Below, piece after piece: positions 11,346 to 24,123 of a stretch of DNA of 64,000 nt; position 1 is the first letter of the stretch; the number at the start of each line of letters is the position of its first letter. The notes below the pieces were generated by a model. The model saw only the letters and a list, made by a program, of their open reading frames with translations. It ran no database searches and was not told where the DNA came from. The stretch is from positions 1,257,524 through 1,321,523 of the forward strand of contig OZ038324.1 in NCBI GenBank assembly GCA_964035795.1, written 5' to 3'. Made by a program: the position numbers and the translations under genes. This stretch comes from Pterobdella sp. o SKG-2022. Lineage: Eukaryota; Annelida; Clitellata; Hirudinida; Piscicolidae.

Positions 11346-14300
11346 CTAGTGTTTTGCTAACTTAAAAAAATCAAGGCATTACGCACTTTGTGGTTCAAAC
11401 ATCGAGTTCGAGTCATGTCGAGATACAACAGGTTTCAATACACACGACCAAAAGATCCCAAATGTTCTTCAAAAACGTTTGCTTCTTTAACCACATTTTA
11501 TTACTTTGACCAATCAGTAGTCATGTAAGGGAGTCACCTTTTTCACCCAGTTTCCGAGGTTCAGCTGCAGGATTCTACGGCAGCCTTGTCTTCTTTTGTC
11601 CGTGACACTAAGATTGTTTTTAGTTTGGAGACAAATGTGTTTGGAAGCCATTATTCATCAGTTCTAAACCACTATCTTCAAATAAATGGTGAATGGCTTA
11701 CTCTTTGGGTTAAATTTGTACAAAACTATCCCAGAATATGTAGTGGGTATCAAAGTCTTTACAGCTGAGATCACAACAACTAGATAAAAAGATAACCACC
11801 TTGCATGGCTTGTGGTTGGGAAATATATGAGGATGTGGTTAGTGGAACATACACGTTTCTGAAAGAGCTGTTGTATTTCGGCATGACCTCAATTTGCTGT
11901 TTGGACCCTAAAGTACTTTATACCTTGACTAACGTCAACTAGTAAGCCAACCCCACAATTATTTCTGGTTCATATGCCTCGGCGTATTTTAGCCTGGGTT
12001 GAAGAAAGTAGTCTTCGAGGCCATAACTCAAGATTTAAAGTTGGGTGCAGGTAAGTCAAAGCCAGATTTTCTTATTAAGTTTACTGCTGTTCTTGTTTCT
12101 GAAGAGCAAAAAACTTGAAAGTTTTGTCCGCAAGAACTGCATGTGAGGGCAAACTGGTTGGGCAGTTGTATTTTGCTCTCAAAGCAGTGGACAGCTGGAT
12201 GCATGTAAGTGAGTGCTATTAATAGAAAAATATTGATTCACAAGTCTTTTTGAGAAGTTTTTTATGGAACACCACGTGAGAGTTCGTTGTAAGAAGTTTT
12301 AAAAGGTTTTTGTTCGTTCATGGGAATAAACACATAAAGAAAATTTTAAAAAATTATTTCCAATATCCAAAAAGTTTTTAAAGGTTGCAAAAAATTTAAT
12401 TTTCTGCTTAGAGCTAGCGAGTGACCATGGATAACATTTCAATTTATAAAAACGTGCAACAACATTAGTTTCATTATTTTAATTCAAAAATTAATACATT
12501 GAATACGGGTTATACTACAGAATGCAAAAGAAAATAATAATAACGAAGATATTTTGTTTAAAATCTCTCATGGCGAGTTTAAAACCAAGGAAATTATAAT
12601 TGTTGGACTTACTCAAATGTATCTGGTTCCCCATTTAAAAGTGGGCCATGGTTTGTTAAAATGGTTGTAAGTTTTAATGATTGCGAGATGTGGAACCAGG
12701 AGGTACATAAACTATGAGCATTTCGATTCTCATGAAAGTGTCTATCTATTTGTGTTAAGTTTGTGAAATAGTTCAATTTGAAATGTTTTCACTTGAGACT
12801 AGTTTGTTTTATAAAATTATAACTTCACAAATAACAACAAAAAATCATAAAAACAATAATTCCAAAAAAATCAAAGTAATTTTTGACAGTATCAAAGTGT
12901 TAGCCTACGAACAATGCGTTAAAATACAAAGATTTAGGCATGAAATCCTGAAACTCAATGTCACATTCAACATAAGGTGCACAGACTTCTCAAAAATTTT
13001 AATATGCTCTTTTTTCAAGCCACATGTCCCAGTTAAAAGCACCAGAGGTCACTATTGGGCAATTTTAACTTGGATACACAGTTAATCCGATAATGACTTG
13101 TTTAGAGTTTGTTAACACTCATGAAACACATATAAAACACATATGAAACACACTTGAAACATTAAAAACACATGTGAAACATTTGGGTTCATATTCTAAC
13201 AAGGCCACAAGCCCTGTACCTACTTTTTGTTGAAGCCTAGTTATGATGCATGTAAATAGAGGTTATAATATTAGGTTAAAGACATAATGTACGCAAAAAT
13301 AAGCTTTAATTTTGGACTATTGATACTAGTCAATGAACAACTCAAAGCTTTTCGTGTTTTTTGTGTCATTTCATGATTACCACAATGCATTTTATGGTAT
13401 ATTTTCAATTATGAACATTTGTATAAATTAATTATTAGTTGAGAACTCAACTATTTAACTTTTAATTATTCAAAAATTTTTTGAAATCATTTTAGTGATA
13501 ATTATTTATAAAATATTATTCATGTGAATTTGTAAATATTGGAGACAAGCGCAAAGTTTCATATTGAAACAAACTCCTAAAATGATCACTTCATTATATG
13601 AGATCTTGCGCAAGACTTCTGGGCCTTGATTTAATGGGAACATTTTATTAGCTTCCCACAAATGTGTTCATCAGATTTCATTTCATACAAATTCATAATT
13701 TCATTTTATTACGCAACATTGTACCCAGTGATTAAACTCCTCACCTAAACCCCTCAAACACCATCACATGCCACTACTGAATATTGCTTACATAACTTCG
13801 AGTCAAAAGTGAACTTTGAATTTCTGCGCAGAAGTTTTTGAAGTCCGATTCCACATCTTATTAATGAAACCCATCATGCTAATCTCACTTCAAATCCACG
13901 ATCCCGCTTCAAGCAGGCATTCATCAGGTTGCTAAAAGTTGTTCAATAGATTGTTTTCTTCACAGTATCATTTAAATGGCTTTCACTTAACTTATTATTT
14001 TATCCAAAATTATATATTTTTATTTTTATTTTATTTGAATTTATATTTTACTTAAGATAAAATTTCATTTTAAACATTTAAATATGATACACAACTATTT
14101 GAAACAATAGTGAAAAAAATTATTTGCATCAATAGATCATCAATATTATGAAGAAAGATCCGAATCGAACGCACACACATGTTTACATACTCAATCTAGC
14201 TTCGAGTTTAAAAGTCCCGACACAAAGATCACGGATTCCAATCTTATATTACCTTACTATTTAAGTGCTTCGGCTTCTCTCAACTGCAAAACTGGCTTTG

Positions 14301-14600
14301 AAAAACATTTTCTCAAATAGAGTTAAACTAACTGATACTTCAGAAAGTTCAAACACTACTCCAGACGTGAGTTTTTAAATTTTTGAATATATTTTAAAAC
14401 AAAAGAAAGGCTTGCTGTTACCGAGTTTTTGATACTTTCATTTTAAAAAGTTTTTCTGCAGTTTCTTCACTGAAGTGTTGTTTTTAATGAATTCACATTA
14501 AAGATAATGAACATATTGGAAACATTTTGACATAATTGTTAGCGGGACATTAAAAATTTAAATTAGTTTAAATTATTGCTCTCTTCACTATGAGACGTAA
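11346..14600. other. AT-rich stretch without a recognised gene
   Basis: Several short open frames occur (11586-11768, 12783-13085, and a stretch at 11971-12050 ending in a good gtaagt donor) but none matches a family I know. A small cluster of 12-14 base tandem units (variants of gaaacacat) lies at 13118-13185. The part just before 14653 must carry the ferritin promoter. Confidence 0.5.
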
Positions 14601-14652
14601 CAATAAATAAAACCGTTGCTTGCTTTTGAAATAGCAAAAAATATTATTGAAA

Positions 14653-15759
14653 ATGAAGTTCTTAATGATGACTTTACTTATACCAATGATTCTCTGCCAG
14701 AACATGACTTCAAGAATTAGACTTAACTTTCACACTGCCTCAGAGAAGGCCCTCAACGAACAGGTGGTAATTCTTCAGAATCCTCTTTCAAATACTTACT
14801 CCATACTGAGCTTGGGTGTTTATAGACATGAACAAATTACAGATAAACATGGAGTTGCATGCAAGCTATGTCTACATGTCGATGGTGTGTGCTGATATTT
14901 TTTAATTCTATTGTTTATCTTGCAAATACTGAAACATTTTTTATCCTTTCATTTACCGCAGAGCCAGGTAGATTGATTTGCAAATCAATTTTTAATTAGC
15001 GAACCTTTTTTTAATTAAGGATGCCCGCATTTGTGGGAACATCGTTCAATTTTTTTGGGTTCTTGTTTCAAGGATTTTTTAGTTACAAATTTTCATTGTT
15101 CGAAAATTGAAGGTTTAATTTTTCAAACTTTAAATTTCAAAATCGATAATTGAATAACTCCTCTCTCCACAGAGCAACTTCTTCCATAGAGATGACGTAG
15201 CACTCAAAGGATTCAAGGACTTCTTTGAAAAACAGTCGGACGAGGAGAGGGAACATGCCAAAAAGTTTATTGACTACGTGCATTTGAGGGGAGGAGCTGT
15301 ATGCTACCAAAAGATCGAGGTTTGTTGATGGCTGCAATAGGGGGACTTGTACCCTTCTTGTTTTATTTTACTGCTGCCGTACTGGTTAATGTACCCTTTC
15401 TACTTTTCTGCAGAAGCCTTTCAAGGACGACTGGGGAACTCCTCTGGAAGCATTGGAAGCTGCATTGCAACTCGAAAAAACAGTCTACGAGAGCTTATTG
15501 AAGATCCACAAAATTGCAAGCCAAAACGAAGACCCCCATGTAAGTCCTCACTTTGGTCAAGCATTCAAATAAAAATAGTTTTGGTTTGATCAAAATATAT
15601 AAATTACTGAATGCATTGCAGTTGACTGACTGGCTGGAGGGCAACATGTTGAACGAACAAGTTGAGAGCATCTACAATTTGTCGCACCACATCACCAACG
15701 TCAAGCGTTGTGGACCCAACCTGGGAGAATACATCTTCGACAAGGAAACACTTCAATAA
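14653..15759 (+). CDS. Secreted ferritin subunit
   Basis: Iron-storage protein of the secretory pathway. Four exons, 14653-14817, 15173-15319, 15414-15539 and 15622-15759, all phase 0, give 191 residues. The first 17 residues are a clear signal peptide (MKFLMMTLLIPMILCQN). Helix B has QSDEEREHAKKFIDYVHLR with ferroxidase residues E, E and H; helix C has ALQLEKTVYESLL (E); helix D has MLNEQVESIYNL (Q); the end GEYIFDKETLQ is typical. Helix A (NEQVVILQNPLSNTYSILSLG) is unusual: the glutamate and tyrosine normally found there are replaced and about three residues seem inserted. The exon 1 donor (ggt/gtttat) is weak and was chosen on phase; others are strong, for example gtaagt after 15539. I chose the ATG at 14653 because it opens the signal peptide. 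No iron-responsive stem-loop was seen upstream. Confidence 0.94.
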
Positions 15760-15965
15760 GCTTATTTTGTTTTTTTTTGTTTTAATTGGTTGACTACATC
15801 AATATTTTGAAACCTTATGTTAATTTTGAATAGTTAAGAAAGCTGTGGCAAAACTATAGTTAAGTGTTTTTGAATGGGGAAGGTTCGCTACATTCATTTG
15901 CAAAAATTCATTTGACATTTAAACACGTTATTCAAACTTTTGTACATTTTGAATATATTCTCTTC

Positions 15966-15971
15966 AATAAA
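15966..15971 (+). promoter_or_regulatory. Poly(A) signal of the ferritin gene
   Basis: AATAAA 207 bases after the ferritin stop codon. The stop of the convergent IUNH A gene is only 44 bases further, so the two transcripts end almost on top of each other. Confidence 0.6.
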
Positions 15972-16014
15972 AGCAAATACGTTTTTGATTTCTTCATTTT
16001 TAAAAACGAGGGTT

Positions 16015-19000
16015 TTAATCAGTTGCCTTGTCCATCATGCTGAGTACTGGACCCACGTTGTATTTGTTAAGCACATTCACTTTGCCCTTCGAGCTCTCAG
16101 CCACTTTGATTACCCCTGTGCTTTTATCTGTCAGTCCCACACTCGCCTCCTGTCGGGTAGTTTGATGTTAGTTGCATTTTATGCTGCTCGAGAAAAGTCG
16201 TGCACTTATAATGTAAACACAATTCGTAAGTCGATGCAATGAAAGATCAGGGTTTCTGTATGACCACCCAAGAATCCAAAGTTGAATCTAATTAAAGAGC
16301 TTCAAAGGTAGCTGACAAAAGCATTTTGTAAAATAAAGAGCAAAATTTTTACTTCAGTCAAGTATTTAGATAAATTCATATAAACAGAAAATGGCACCCA
16401 CGGTGAAAAAAAGATGGTATGGTATATAAAAAATGACAAACAAAAAGCCATGAATTTGCTTCAAGAAGTGCATTTCAATCACAAATGGTATTTCAAAGAA
16501 AAACAGTTAGTGGGTTCAAGACCTCCAAAGGGCTATTCTCCGTGCTTGGGAGGGTATGTCTCAAAATTATCACATCCCTGATTAAGTCAATGCATGATCG
16601 ATGCTTTAAAGTTTTACAACGATTTTCTCTCATATAAATACTGCGCGGTTTAATCTGAGAGGATAATTTTTTTAATCAAGAGACATACTACTTCCAAACA
16701 ACTACAGATGTGCGCTTTTAGCAGCCGTTCTATCGGTTTGTTTTTGCTAGGAACTGCTTTTTCTTCTTTTTAAGGTATTTCTTTTTCAATTTTTTGTTTT
16801 CATTAGTTTATTTAATTATTATTTTTCTACAAAACTTTAATTCTTTTCTTCTTCTTTTTTGTTCCTCGTATTTACTCTAAACCTATGCCCTGCTCTCGGG
16901 ATTTTCTACTTAGTCTCTCCAAATTCTCCTCCTCCTCGAATCGTCAGGCGGCGCGTTTTCTTCTTCAATTTCAAACCTTGTAGTTCTTTTTCTGTTCTCA
17001 ATAGTATTTCATCATCCACTACTTCTTCTTTCTCAGTTCTGCATTCCCTGACTCATCTCTTATCTCCTCTTTTCACCTAAAATCTAAATCTTCTTTTTTC
17101 AATTCTAAACCATCCAACTCATCTCATAACTCTTCTAAACTTTTTGAATCCATTAATATCTCTTCTCTTAACATAAGATCTTCTAATAACATATCTATTC
17201 ATGTTTTTAATCTCCTTTCTGACTCCAACCTTGACTTTCTAGCTCTCAGTGAGACCTGGCATGAACCTGCTTCTTCTCCTTCTTTCATCTCTGCTTGTCC
17301 TCCCTCTTATTCTTTCCTTGAACTTGCTCGTGCTCCTCAAAATCCCTTTTCTACCTCTTTTTCCACTTATAGATGAAGCTGTATTTTTTAAAAATCTACC
17401 TTTTCCTCCTCCAAAACTTCTCATCCTGATTTTAAATCTTTTGAATCCTTTGTCTCTTCTTTTAAATTTGGTACTCTCATCCTTTTTATTTATCGACCTC
17501 CTTTTTCTTCTCTCTCTTCATTTATTAATGATTTCTCTGCCTTACTTGAATTTCTATATACTCTTCTTCCTTTTTATATTATAGGTGACTAACATCCAAT
17601 TTAACAATAAAACTAAATTTTACACTAACAAATTTCTGGAACTTCTTGAACTTTTCAATCTTTCCCTCTCATTTCTCTAGCAACACTATTGATTTTTTCA
17701 TCATATCATCCTTTATCAAACCCATTAGTATTCATGCTCACCCAGTCTCCTTCTCTGATCACTATCTTATTCAATCTTTTTACCCTGCCAGCCCCATTAA
17801 ACTCTCTTCTACTGTCAAGGTATCTACTCGCTCTTGGTCTCAACTTGACAAAACACTTTTCATTCAACTTCTTTCAGCCTCTTCTTTTGACTTTTCTTTT
17901 TTCACTGACATTGATGACTTTGTCTTTGCTCTAAACTCTCTTCTCACTAATACTTTGAATGTGCTTCTTCCCATTAAATCTTTTACCTACCGTCTTTCCT
18001 CCTTCAAAGCTCCTTGGTTTGATGGTGAATGTGTCACATCAAAACGTACTTTACGCAAGCTCGAACGTTCTTATCGTTCCTCTCCCGCTTATTCCTCTCA
18101 CGTTCTTTGGCTTTCTCACCTATCAACCTATCGTTCTTTCCTCCACTCCAAACACTCAAATTTTCTTATTTCTTCCATCAACTCTGCTTCCTCTTCTTCC
18201 TCTCGTTGAAAAAACCTCAATCGCATTCTTTCCAAACAATCCCCTCCTTCTTTTTTTTTCAAGAGTTTCACGACTATTTCCACAACAAGATTCTTTCCAT
18301 TAGAACTAATCGCTCATCATCTCACACTCCTCTTCTTCTCCTGTCTATGTCTCTCTTTCTCACTTTTCCTCCATCACCTTCCCAGACCTCATCTCCATCA
18401 TCAAATCTGTATTTAATCTTCCTGCTCTCTTGACCTAATTTTTCCAAAAATCCTTTATGATCTTTCCTCTTTCTTCTATCCTATCATTCTCAGTCTTATT
18501 AACCTTTTTCTAGCTACTTCTAAATTTCCCACCTCCTTTAAATCATTTATCGTTACTGAAAATACCTTCTCTCGATCCTTCTATCATCTTCAACTACCAT
18601 CCCATTTCTCCAAAATTCTTGAAAAAAGTATTTTCCTCCAACTTTCAAACTTTATTTTTTCTAACAATCTTCTTCCTCCTACCCAATCTAGCTTTTGACC
18701 CTCTCACTCTACTGAAACCTGCTTTCTAAAAATCTCTGATGATGCTCTTCTAGCTTCTGACTCTGGTAAGCTTTCCCCTTTCCTTTCTTTTGACTTCTTC
18801 TCTGCTTTTGATACTGTTGACCACTCACTTTTACTGCAGCATTTCAACTCCTCTTTTGGTATTTCCGGCTCCTCACTTTCCTGGCTTACCTCCTATCTTT
18901 CTAACCGTTCCTCCATTGTTTCTATTAACAACTCTTCTTCTTCTCTTCTCTCTGTTCTTTTGGTATTCCCCAGGGATTTGTTCTCAGGTCTCTTCTCTTT

Positions 19001-22000
19001 CTTCTTTATACCTCTCATCTCTCTTGTCTTATCAAATCTTTCTCTTTCCAAAGTCAGCTTTTTGCTGATGACACTTATATCTTCTCTTCTTTTCCTCTCT
19101 TTTCCCTTTCTTCTACTTTTGAAAGACTTAGTCTTTGTCTCTCTTCTATTCTTTCATGGAGTGACTCCATGCATCTAAAACATAATCCTTTTAAATTTCA
19201 TTTTCTCTATCTTTCTAATTCTAAATCTCTTCCTTCTTCTCTTCCTCCCATTATGATCTTTGACCTAACTATCTATTCCTCCTCCACTATTCGCTGTCTT
19301 GGCTTTCTCCTTGATTCTTCCCTTTCTTCTAATTCTAAAATGCTTTTTGTTGCTTTTTCTTGTTTTTTTCACCTATGTCGCATCACAAATTTTTTCTTAT
19401 CTCGATGATGCCTCTCTTAAGATTCTTGTCTGCTTTCTTGTTCTTTCCTGACTTGATTACTGCAACTCTTTGTACTTTAATCTTCCTAAATCTACTCTCT
19501 AACTAAAGCTTTCAACTCTGCTGCACGCCTGGTCTTTCATACTCCTAAATTCTTTTATATCTATCCTTCTCTTGTCGATCTTCACTGGCTACCTCCTCAC
19601 TTTTGCTTTTCTTTCAAAATCTTTACTTTTATGTATAAAATTTCTCATTCTTCTTACCCTTCCTATCTTTCTAACCTCTTACTACCTTCTAAACGTGCAG
19701 GCCTACGGTCTTCTACTCGTTCTCAACTCTACATTATCTCTCTCTTACTCCTATGCTAAATCCGCTTTTTCTTTTTCTGGTCCACTTGTCTGGAACTCTT
19801 TCTTCTAATCTTGAATCTTCTTCCTATCCTTCTTTCCTCAAAAACCTAAAAACTTTCTTCTATAAGCAGTTCATAGCAGAGCGCCTCTGAACGACGCGTA
19901 AGTGGTGCTATACAATTAATTCATTATTATCATCATTATTATTATTATCATTATTATTATTATTATTATTATTATATTACAGAAAACTGAAGATATAAGA
20001 GCACAGTTTCAAAATATTTGAACGTGTAACAGAACAGAAACTCAGACTATTTGTGGAAGAAAGTATTGATGCAACACAACGAGGCTTCATGCCGGGAAGA
20101 TCAACCAACCACGTCATTTTCTCTCAGACAAACCATGGAAAAACACAGAAGAATCAAAAAATCAATGATATGTTTATGCGTTGACCTCAAAAAGGCTTTC
20201 GAGACTGTTCCACGCAACACTGTCTGGTGGGGGTTAAGGCATCTGAATGTGCCGGAATGGCTTGTACAAGCAATACAGTGCACTTATGACAGAAATCTAA
20301 GCTTTATCAAAATTAATGGCTAGCTCAGTAAGCAGATTGAAACAACAACAGGGGTACATCAAGGCTCAATCTTAAACCTTCTCTTATTCATCATAGTCAT
20401 GCAAGCCATTCGTAACGAGCTTGGAAACGATGATTGCACAAAAAAGGTTCTGTACGCAGATGATTTACTTATCATGGCCATATATATCAATGCAGCTACC
20501 AAAAACTAGCAGAATGGCAGAAAACCCTTAAAACCTTAAAATGCATTAATTAAAAGTAAGTCTAGAAAAAAACAAATATTCTGAAAGTAATTTTTTTGAA
20601 AAACGCTCACCAATAGTTAAAACTGGTCGTTTTCCATGTTCTGTTTGTGGCAAGGGTGTTGGACGAAACTCTCTTAGATGCAACAAGTGTCAAGATTGGA
20701 TACACTTCAGGTGCATTAAGGTCAAAAAAATAACAATAGAAAATTCTCGATCGTTTTTATATGTTTCTTGCCTACAACCACCAAACACAAACAACCAAGT
20801 CAACAGCATCACAAGAATTGAAAAAAACCAGCACGTTCACATATCTTGGAGATGTCTACGACCCGGGCAGAGATCTCAGTGCTGCAGTTGTGTCAAAAGG
20901 AAAATAAGCATGGGCAGCATTCTTTTCAAACAAAAAAGTGCTGTGCTCTCTAGCACTCAGTGGCACAACAAAGAAGGTAGTTAATGAAAGTTGTGTGCGA
21001 TCGGTTATGTTGTATGCCTTAGAAACTTGGGCGATGACGGAAGACATCAAAGAGCGACTAATTCGACAAGACAAACAAATGCTCAAAATAGTCACCAAAA
21101 AAGGATACAAGAAAGCATTATTGCAGCTAAAACTCAAATCCCTATCCAGCATCATATCCATGAGTAGATTGAGATGGTACGGGCACGTTATGCAAATGCA
21201 GCCGAATGATATGCCGCGTCAAGCGATGAAAGAAGAAATGACAGGCACTGTTGGAAAAAGTAGACCCAAGAAGATTTGGACTGAATGTGTCGAAAAAAAC
21301 CTAGAAAAGCATGGTATTGACGTGAGCTGGGTGCAGGACAGAAGAAGGTGGAAAGCTGCTATTTACAGGGTCTAATGCCACGACGAAGAGAAAAAAGATT
21401 ATAAACAACAAGGAAGTAGAAAAAGAAGAACTAGTTTAGCTTACTTAAATATTGCGTTAATATTTCAACAAAAAAAACATCATTTTTTTCAAATGGTATT
21501 TAAACATTAGAAGTGTGTGACTAGAGAAGCACTACTGCTTGTTTGTACATCATGGCCAGTGTTGATACTACCATCGTAGGCACTAGACACAAGCACAAAA
21601 GCTTTTCCAAATCATGGCTTTTGCAAACAAGACTTAAATTTTCAAAAACTCAAAATGAGGTTGATGTTGTATTAATACATAATGATGTCTTGCTTATGAA
21701 GAGCTTGTCTGTTTAATAAACCTGTCTGTTTCTGGGTCATTTATTATGGAATCCGGAAGATTATCAACTATTATTCTCCTAACCCGAAAGCCCAAAACCA
21801 CTCAGTTAAAACCCTATCAAATGTTTTGTCATGCTAGCCTCATCATCTGCCATATATGTATTCACTTGCCACATGAGTATAACTCAGCTGGTAGAGCATT
21901 AGACTAGTTTTTTAAGTTACCAGGTCCAATCCCGTGTTTTCAGACAATTAGCACGTGTTTCACAGTGTGATTTTACTCTTCAAATTTGTAGCAAGTGATT

Positions 22001-23619
22001 TGATCTATAAGGTAAAACTTTTTATAAATACTACATTACAGCACATCAAATCAGAGGGCGCTTGCTGACTAACTTTTAAAGTTTGTAACAAGCATGATTT
22101 GCAGCATCTAGAGAGACTATTATGCTATCCCAGCGTAGTGGGAAATCAAAAATTTGCATTTCTTACGTAGTTAATACCTTTAAAAGAAGAAAAAACAGCA
22201 GAATAATTGCTGAGTGAAATATAAAAAAAATAAATGCAAAATGACTTACACAGATGGTGGTCTTGAGGATGATGGAGGGGTCGACGGCAATGGCTGCTGC
22301 TACCTCCGGATAGAAGGCAAACTGCTGCTTATGCAAATTGGTCACTTCTGTTTCTCCAATTTTTTTTATGAATTCAGAGCATTTTGTTTTCTTTTTTGTT
22401 ATCTTGTCATACCAACCCTTGCAATATCACATCAAATGACATTATAAAATAAATGCCTTTTAATAAGAAATGTTCACTTGGGGGGTAGGGGTTTTAGCGA
22501 ACAAATCATAAGTGACAACAGTGAAGGGCAGCTTTGAGTTGAAGAGCATCTCTGCAGCCTTTATATCTCTACTGAAGTTCAACTCTCCTGGGTTGCCAGG
22601 CAACATCTCTGCAGAAGTGGTGGTGGTGTTATGGTGAGGTCACAGCCAAAGTCTAAAACATGATATTTTTTAGCTGGCTTCCTAAGCCCTTAATTTGTTG
22701 ATTGGATGAAGCTAACGACAAATGATAATTTGTTAATGTGGAAATTTTGTTAATCAAGAAAAATGTTAAAAAAGTAGAATTTAAAATGAATGGTTCCACA
22801 AAAAAGGAAGGGTCACAGGTTGAGTGGAAGAGAAAAATAGCGTCAGAAACTTTTAAAATTGAATTAAGAAAAGATGCTTCAAAGAGAAGTAAAAAGAAGT
22901 TATGAAATGTGAATAAAATTGTTGAATGAACTAAACCTGGCTACCCCCAGCATAACAGAGGTTAAACCAAAAGAAAATCATGAAATCTACTTAAACAATG
23001 GCAATTTAGCAAATAATTAAAAACAAGATCACGTGACGACCTTGAAAATAGCCTCCAGTGACGATGATTTCCTTGATGCAGAAGCACAGGGAGTCTTGGG
23101 CCCTCAGAGCTCTCGCCAAGTTGGTTAGGGGGCCTGTGCATATGAGAGTCAGCTGTTCCATGTTCTGCCTCGTCATCCTCAACATGGCGTCGTGAGCTTT
23201 TTCTACTGGAGTGTCACTTTCAAAGTCGAAGTTTTGATCTTCCTTATCGTTGTCAAAGGCTCCTGAAATTCCCTCTTTGCCAAACACTGTAATGTTTTGA
23301 AATCTTTTGCCAAGAATATTCATGTTCAGTCCTTTGTACACTGGGATCTATGTGGAAAAGTTCTGGGTTTATTTAATACAAATTTAATGCATTTAAAAAC
23401 TTTTTATTCACACAATTAGCTATTTAAACTCACATCTAGCCTGTCGTACTCCCTCAAAACTCTTCTGGCGTTCCTGTGAGCCTGGTCCACTTGTATGCAG
23501 CCACAACATACCGTCACCGCCACCACCTCGATTTTGTTCGGAAAACTCAAAAGCAAGCCGAGAGCTCTACAAGAATTTGACAAGAAATCAGAATCATAAA
23601 CCACCCTCCTTTTGGTCAT
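16015..23619 (-). CDS. IUNH-family nucleoside hydrolase paralogue A (calcium site lost)
   Basis: The family cleaves the N-glycosidic bond of ribonucleosides, using a calcium ion held by an N-terminal D-x-D-x3-D-D motif. Five exons: 23619-23434, 23347-23041, 22608-22478, 22417-22250 and 16149-16015 (phases 0, 1, 0, 0), total 308 residues, the normal length. Family landmarks: AVTVCCG in exon 1, PVYKG and [14 protein letters not shown] in exon 2, GELNFSRD in exon 3, [16 protein letters not shown] in exon 4. At residues 9-16 the motif reads DSDFLSNS: the first two aspartates remain but the DD pair is gone, so hydrolase activity is doubtful. The usual catalytic histidine region (HDP) reads FYP. 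Intron 4 is 6.1 kb because two LINEs and a SINE landed in it. The assembly is sure; the function is not, and the protein may be a non-enzymatic paralogue. Confidence 0.92.
16850..19985 (+). mobile_element. CR1/L2-like LINE with extreme C/T bias on the coding strand
   Basis: Degenerate LINE in mixed frames. The endonuclease region contains ALSETWH (about 17245), a DHYLI catalytic patch (17757) and APWFDGE (18009). The RT has [17 protein letters not shown] (about 18785), [18 protein letters not shown] (about 18965) and FADDTYIFS (about 19060). The 3' part shows [13 protein letters not shown] and LHWLPP-like segments, and the tail gtgctatacaattaattc leads into an (ATT)n run. These features are those of the CR1/L2 group. 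The coding strand is almost all C and T for 3 kb. Numerous stops make it dead. It fills intron 4 of IUNH A on the opposite strand. Confidence 0.82.
19918..19978. repeat. (ATT)n microsatellite, LINE 3' tail
   Basis: About 60 bases of tattat/tcattat units directly after the 3' end of the preceding LINE, as is common for short 3' repeats of CR1/L2-group elements. Confidence 0.85.
20000..21400 (+). mobile_element. LINE fragment: RT, zinc finger and C-terminal domain
   Basis: Reverse transcriptase remnant: [18 protein letters not shown] (20082), [14 protein letters not shown] (20178), GVHQGSILN (20353) and the catalytic YADDLL (20455). A Cys finger follows at 20636-20775 ([24 protein letters not shown]), then the post-RT domain at 20830-21375 with [24 protein letters not shown] and [13 protein letters not shown]. 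One clear stop (20321) and shifts break the frame. It begins just after the ATT tail of the preceding LINE, so it is truncated at its 5' end. Confidence 0.82.
21872..22045 (+). mobile_element. tRNA-derived SINE, copy 1
   Basis: A tRNA-like head with A box (ataactcagctggtagagc) and B box (aggtccaatccc) is followed by a tail attagcacgtgtttcacag, then tttgtagcaagtgatttga and tttataaatactacatta. The same head and tail occur at 36643-36757 and, inverted, at 36781-36952. It lies in intron 4 of IUNH A. Confidence 0.8.
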
Positions 23620-23679
23620 TTTTGCTGTTTTTTAGATGGTATAACTTTGTTTATTTACGAAATTTGTTTCAAAATATTA

Positions 23680-23693
23680 GGTAACTAAGTAGC
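23680..23693 (-). promoter_or_regulatory. Shared upstream element of IUNH A
   Basis: Minus strand reads GCTACTTAGTTACC, 61 bases before the ATG. It matches 13 of 14 bases of the element found before the ATGs of IUNH B and C, while the surrounding bases do not align. It could be a core promoter motif or a splice/trans-splice acceptor (ACTTAG). Confidence 0.6.
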
Positions 23694-24123
23694 GTTACCA
23701 AAAAATAAATTATTTTTAATGGAAACAGAGACCAAAATTTGAATGAATGTACCAAGAAGCTTTTCGATATTCGAATCCACCTTATGAAGACTTCATTGTC
23801 TGAATCCAACTATCGAAAAGCCTCATGACATTGACCCTAATATTTCCATGTTTACTACAATTGTGTCCTGCAGGCTCTCTGCCAAATGATTTTCTTGATT
23901 TGAAACATGACTCTTACTGAGGTTAGAATTTAAAAAATTTCTTTTTTATTTGGATAATTCAATTCACTGTATAAACCATTCTTTCAAGGATATTTCGAAG
24001 TTTTCACAAATATTAAATCCCACTTTCTATTTTTATAAAATAATTTTAAAAGCATTTGAAATAGGTATGAGGTCATTCGATACAAATATTGGCAACGAGG
24101 TGATCTAAAAAGATGTACAAAAG

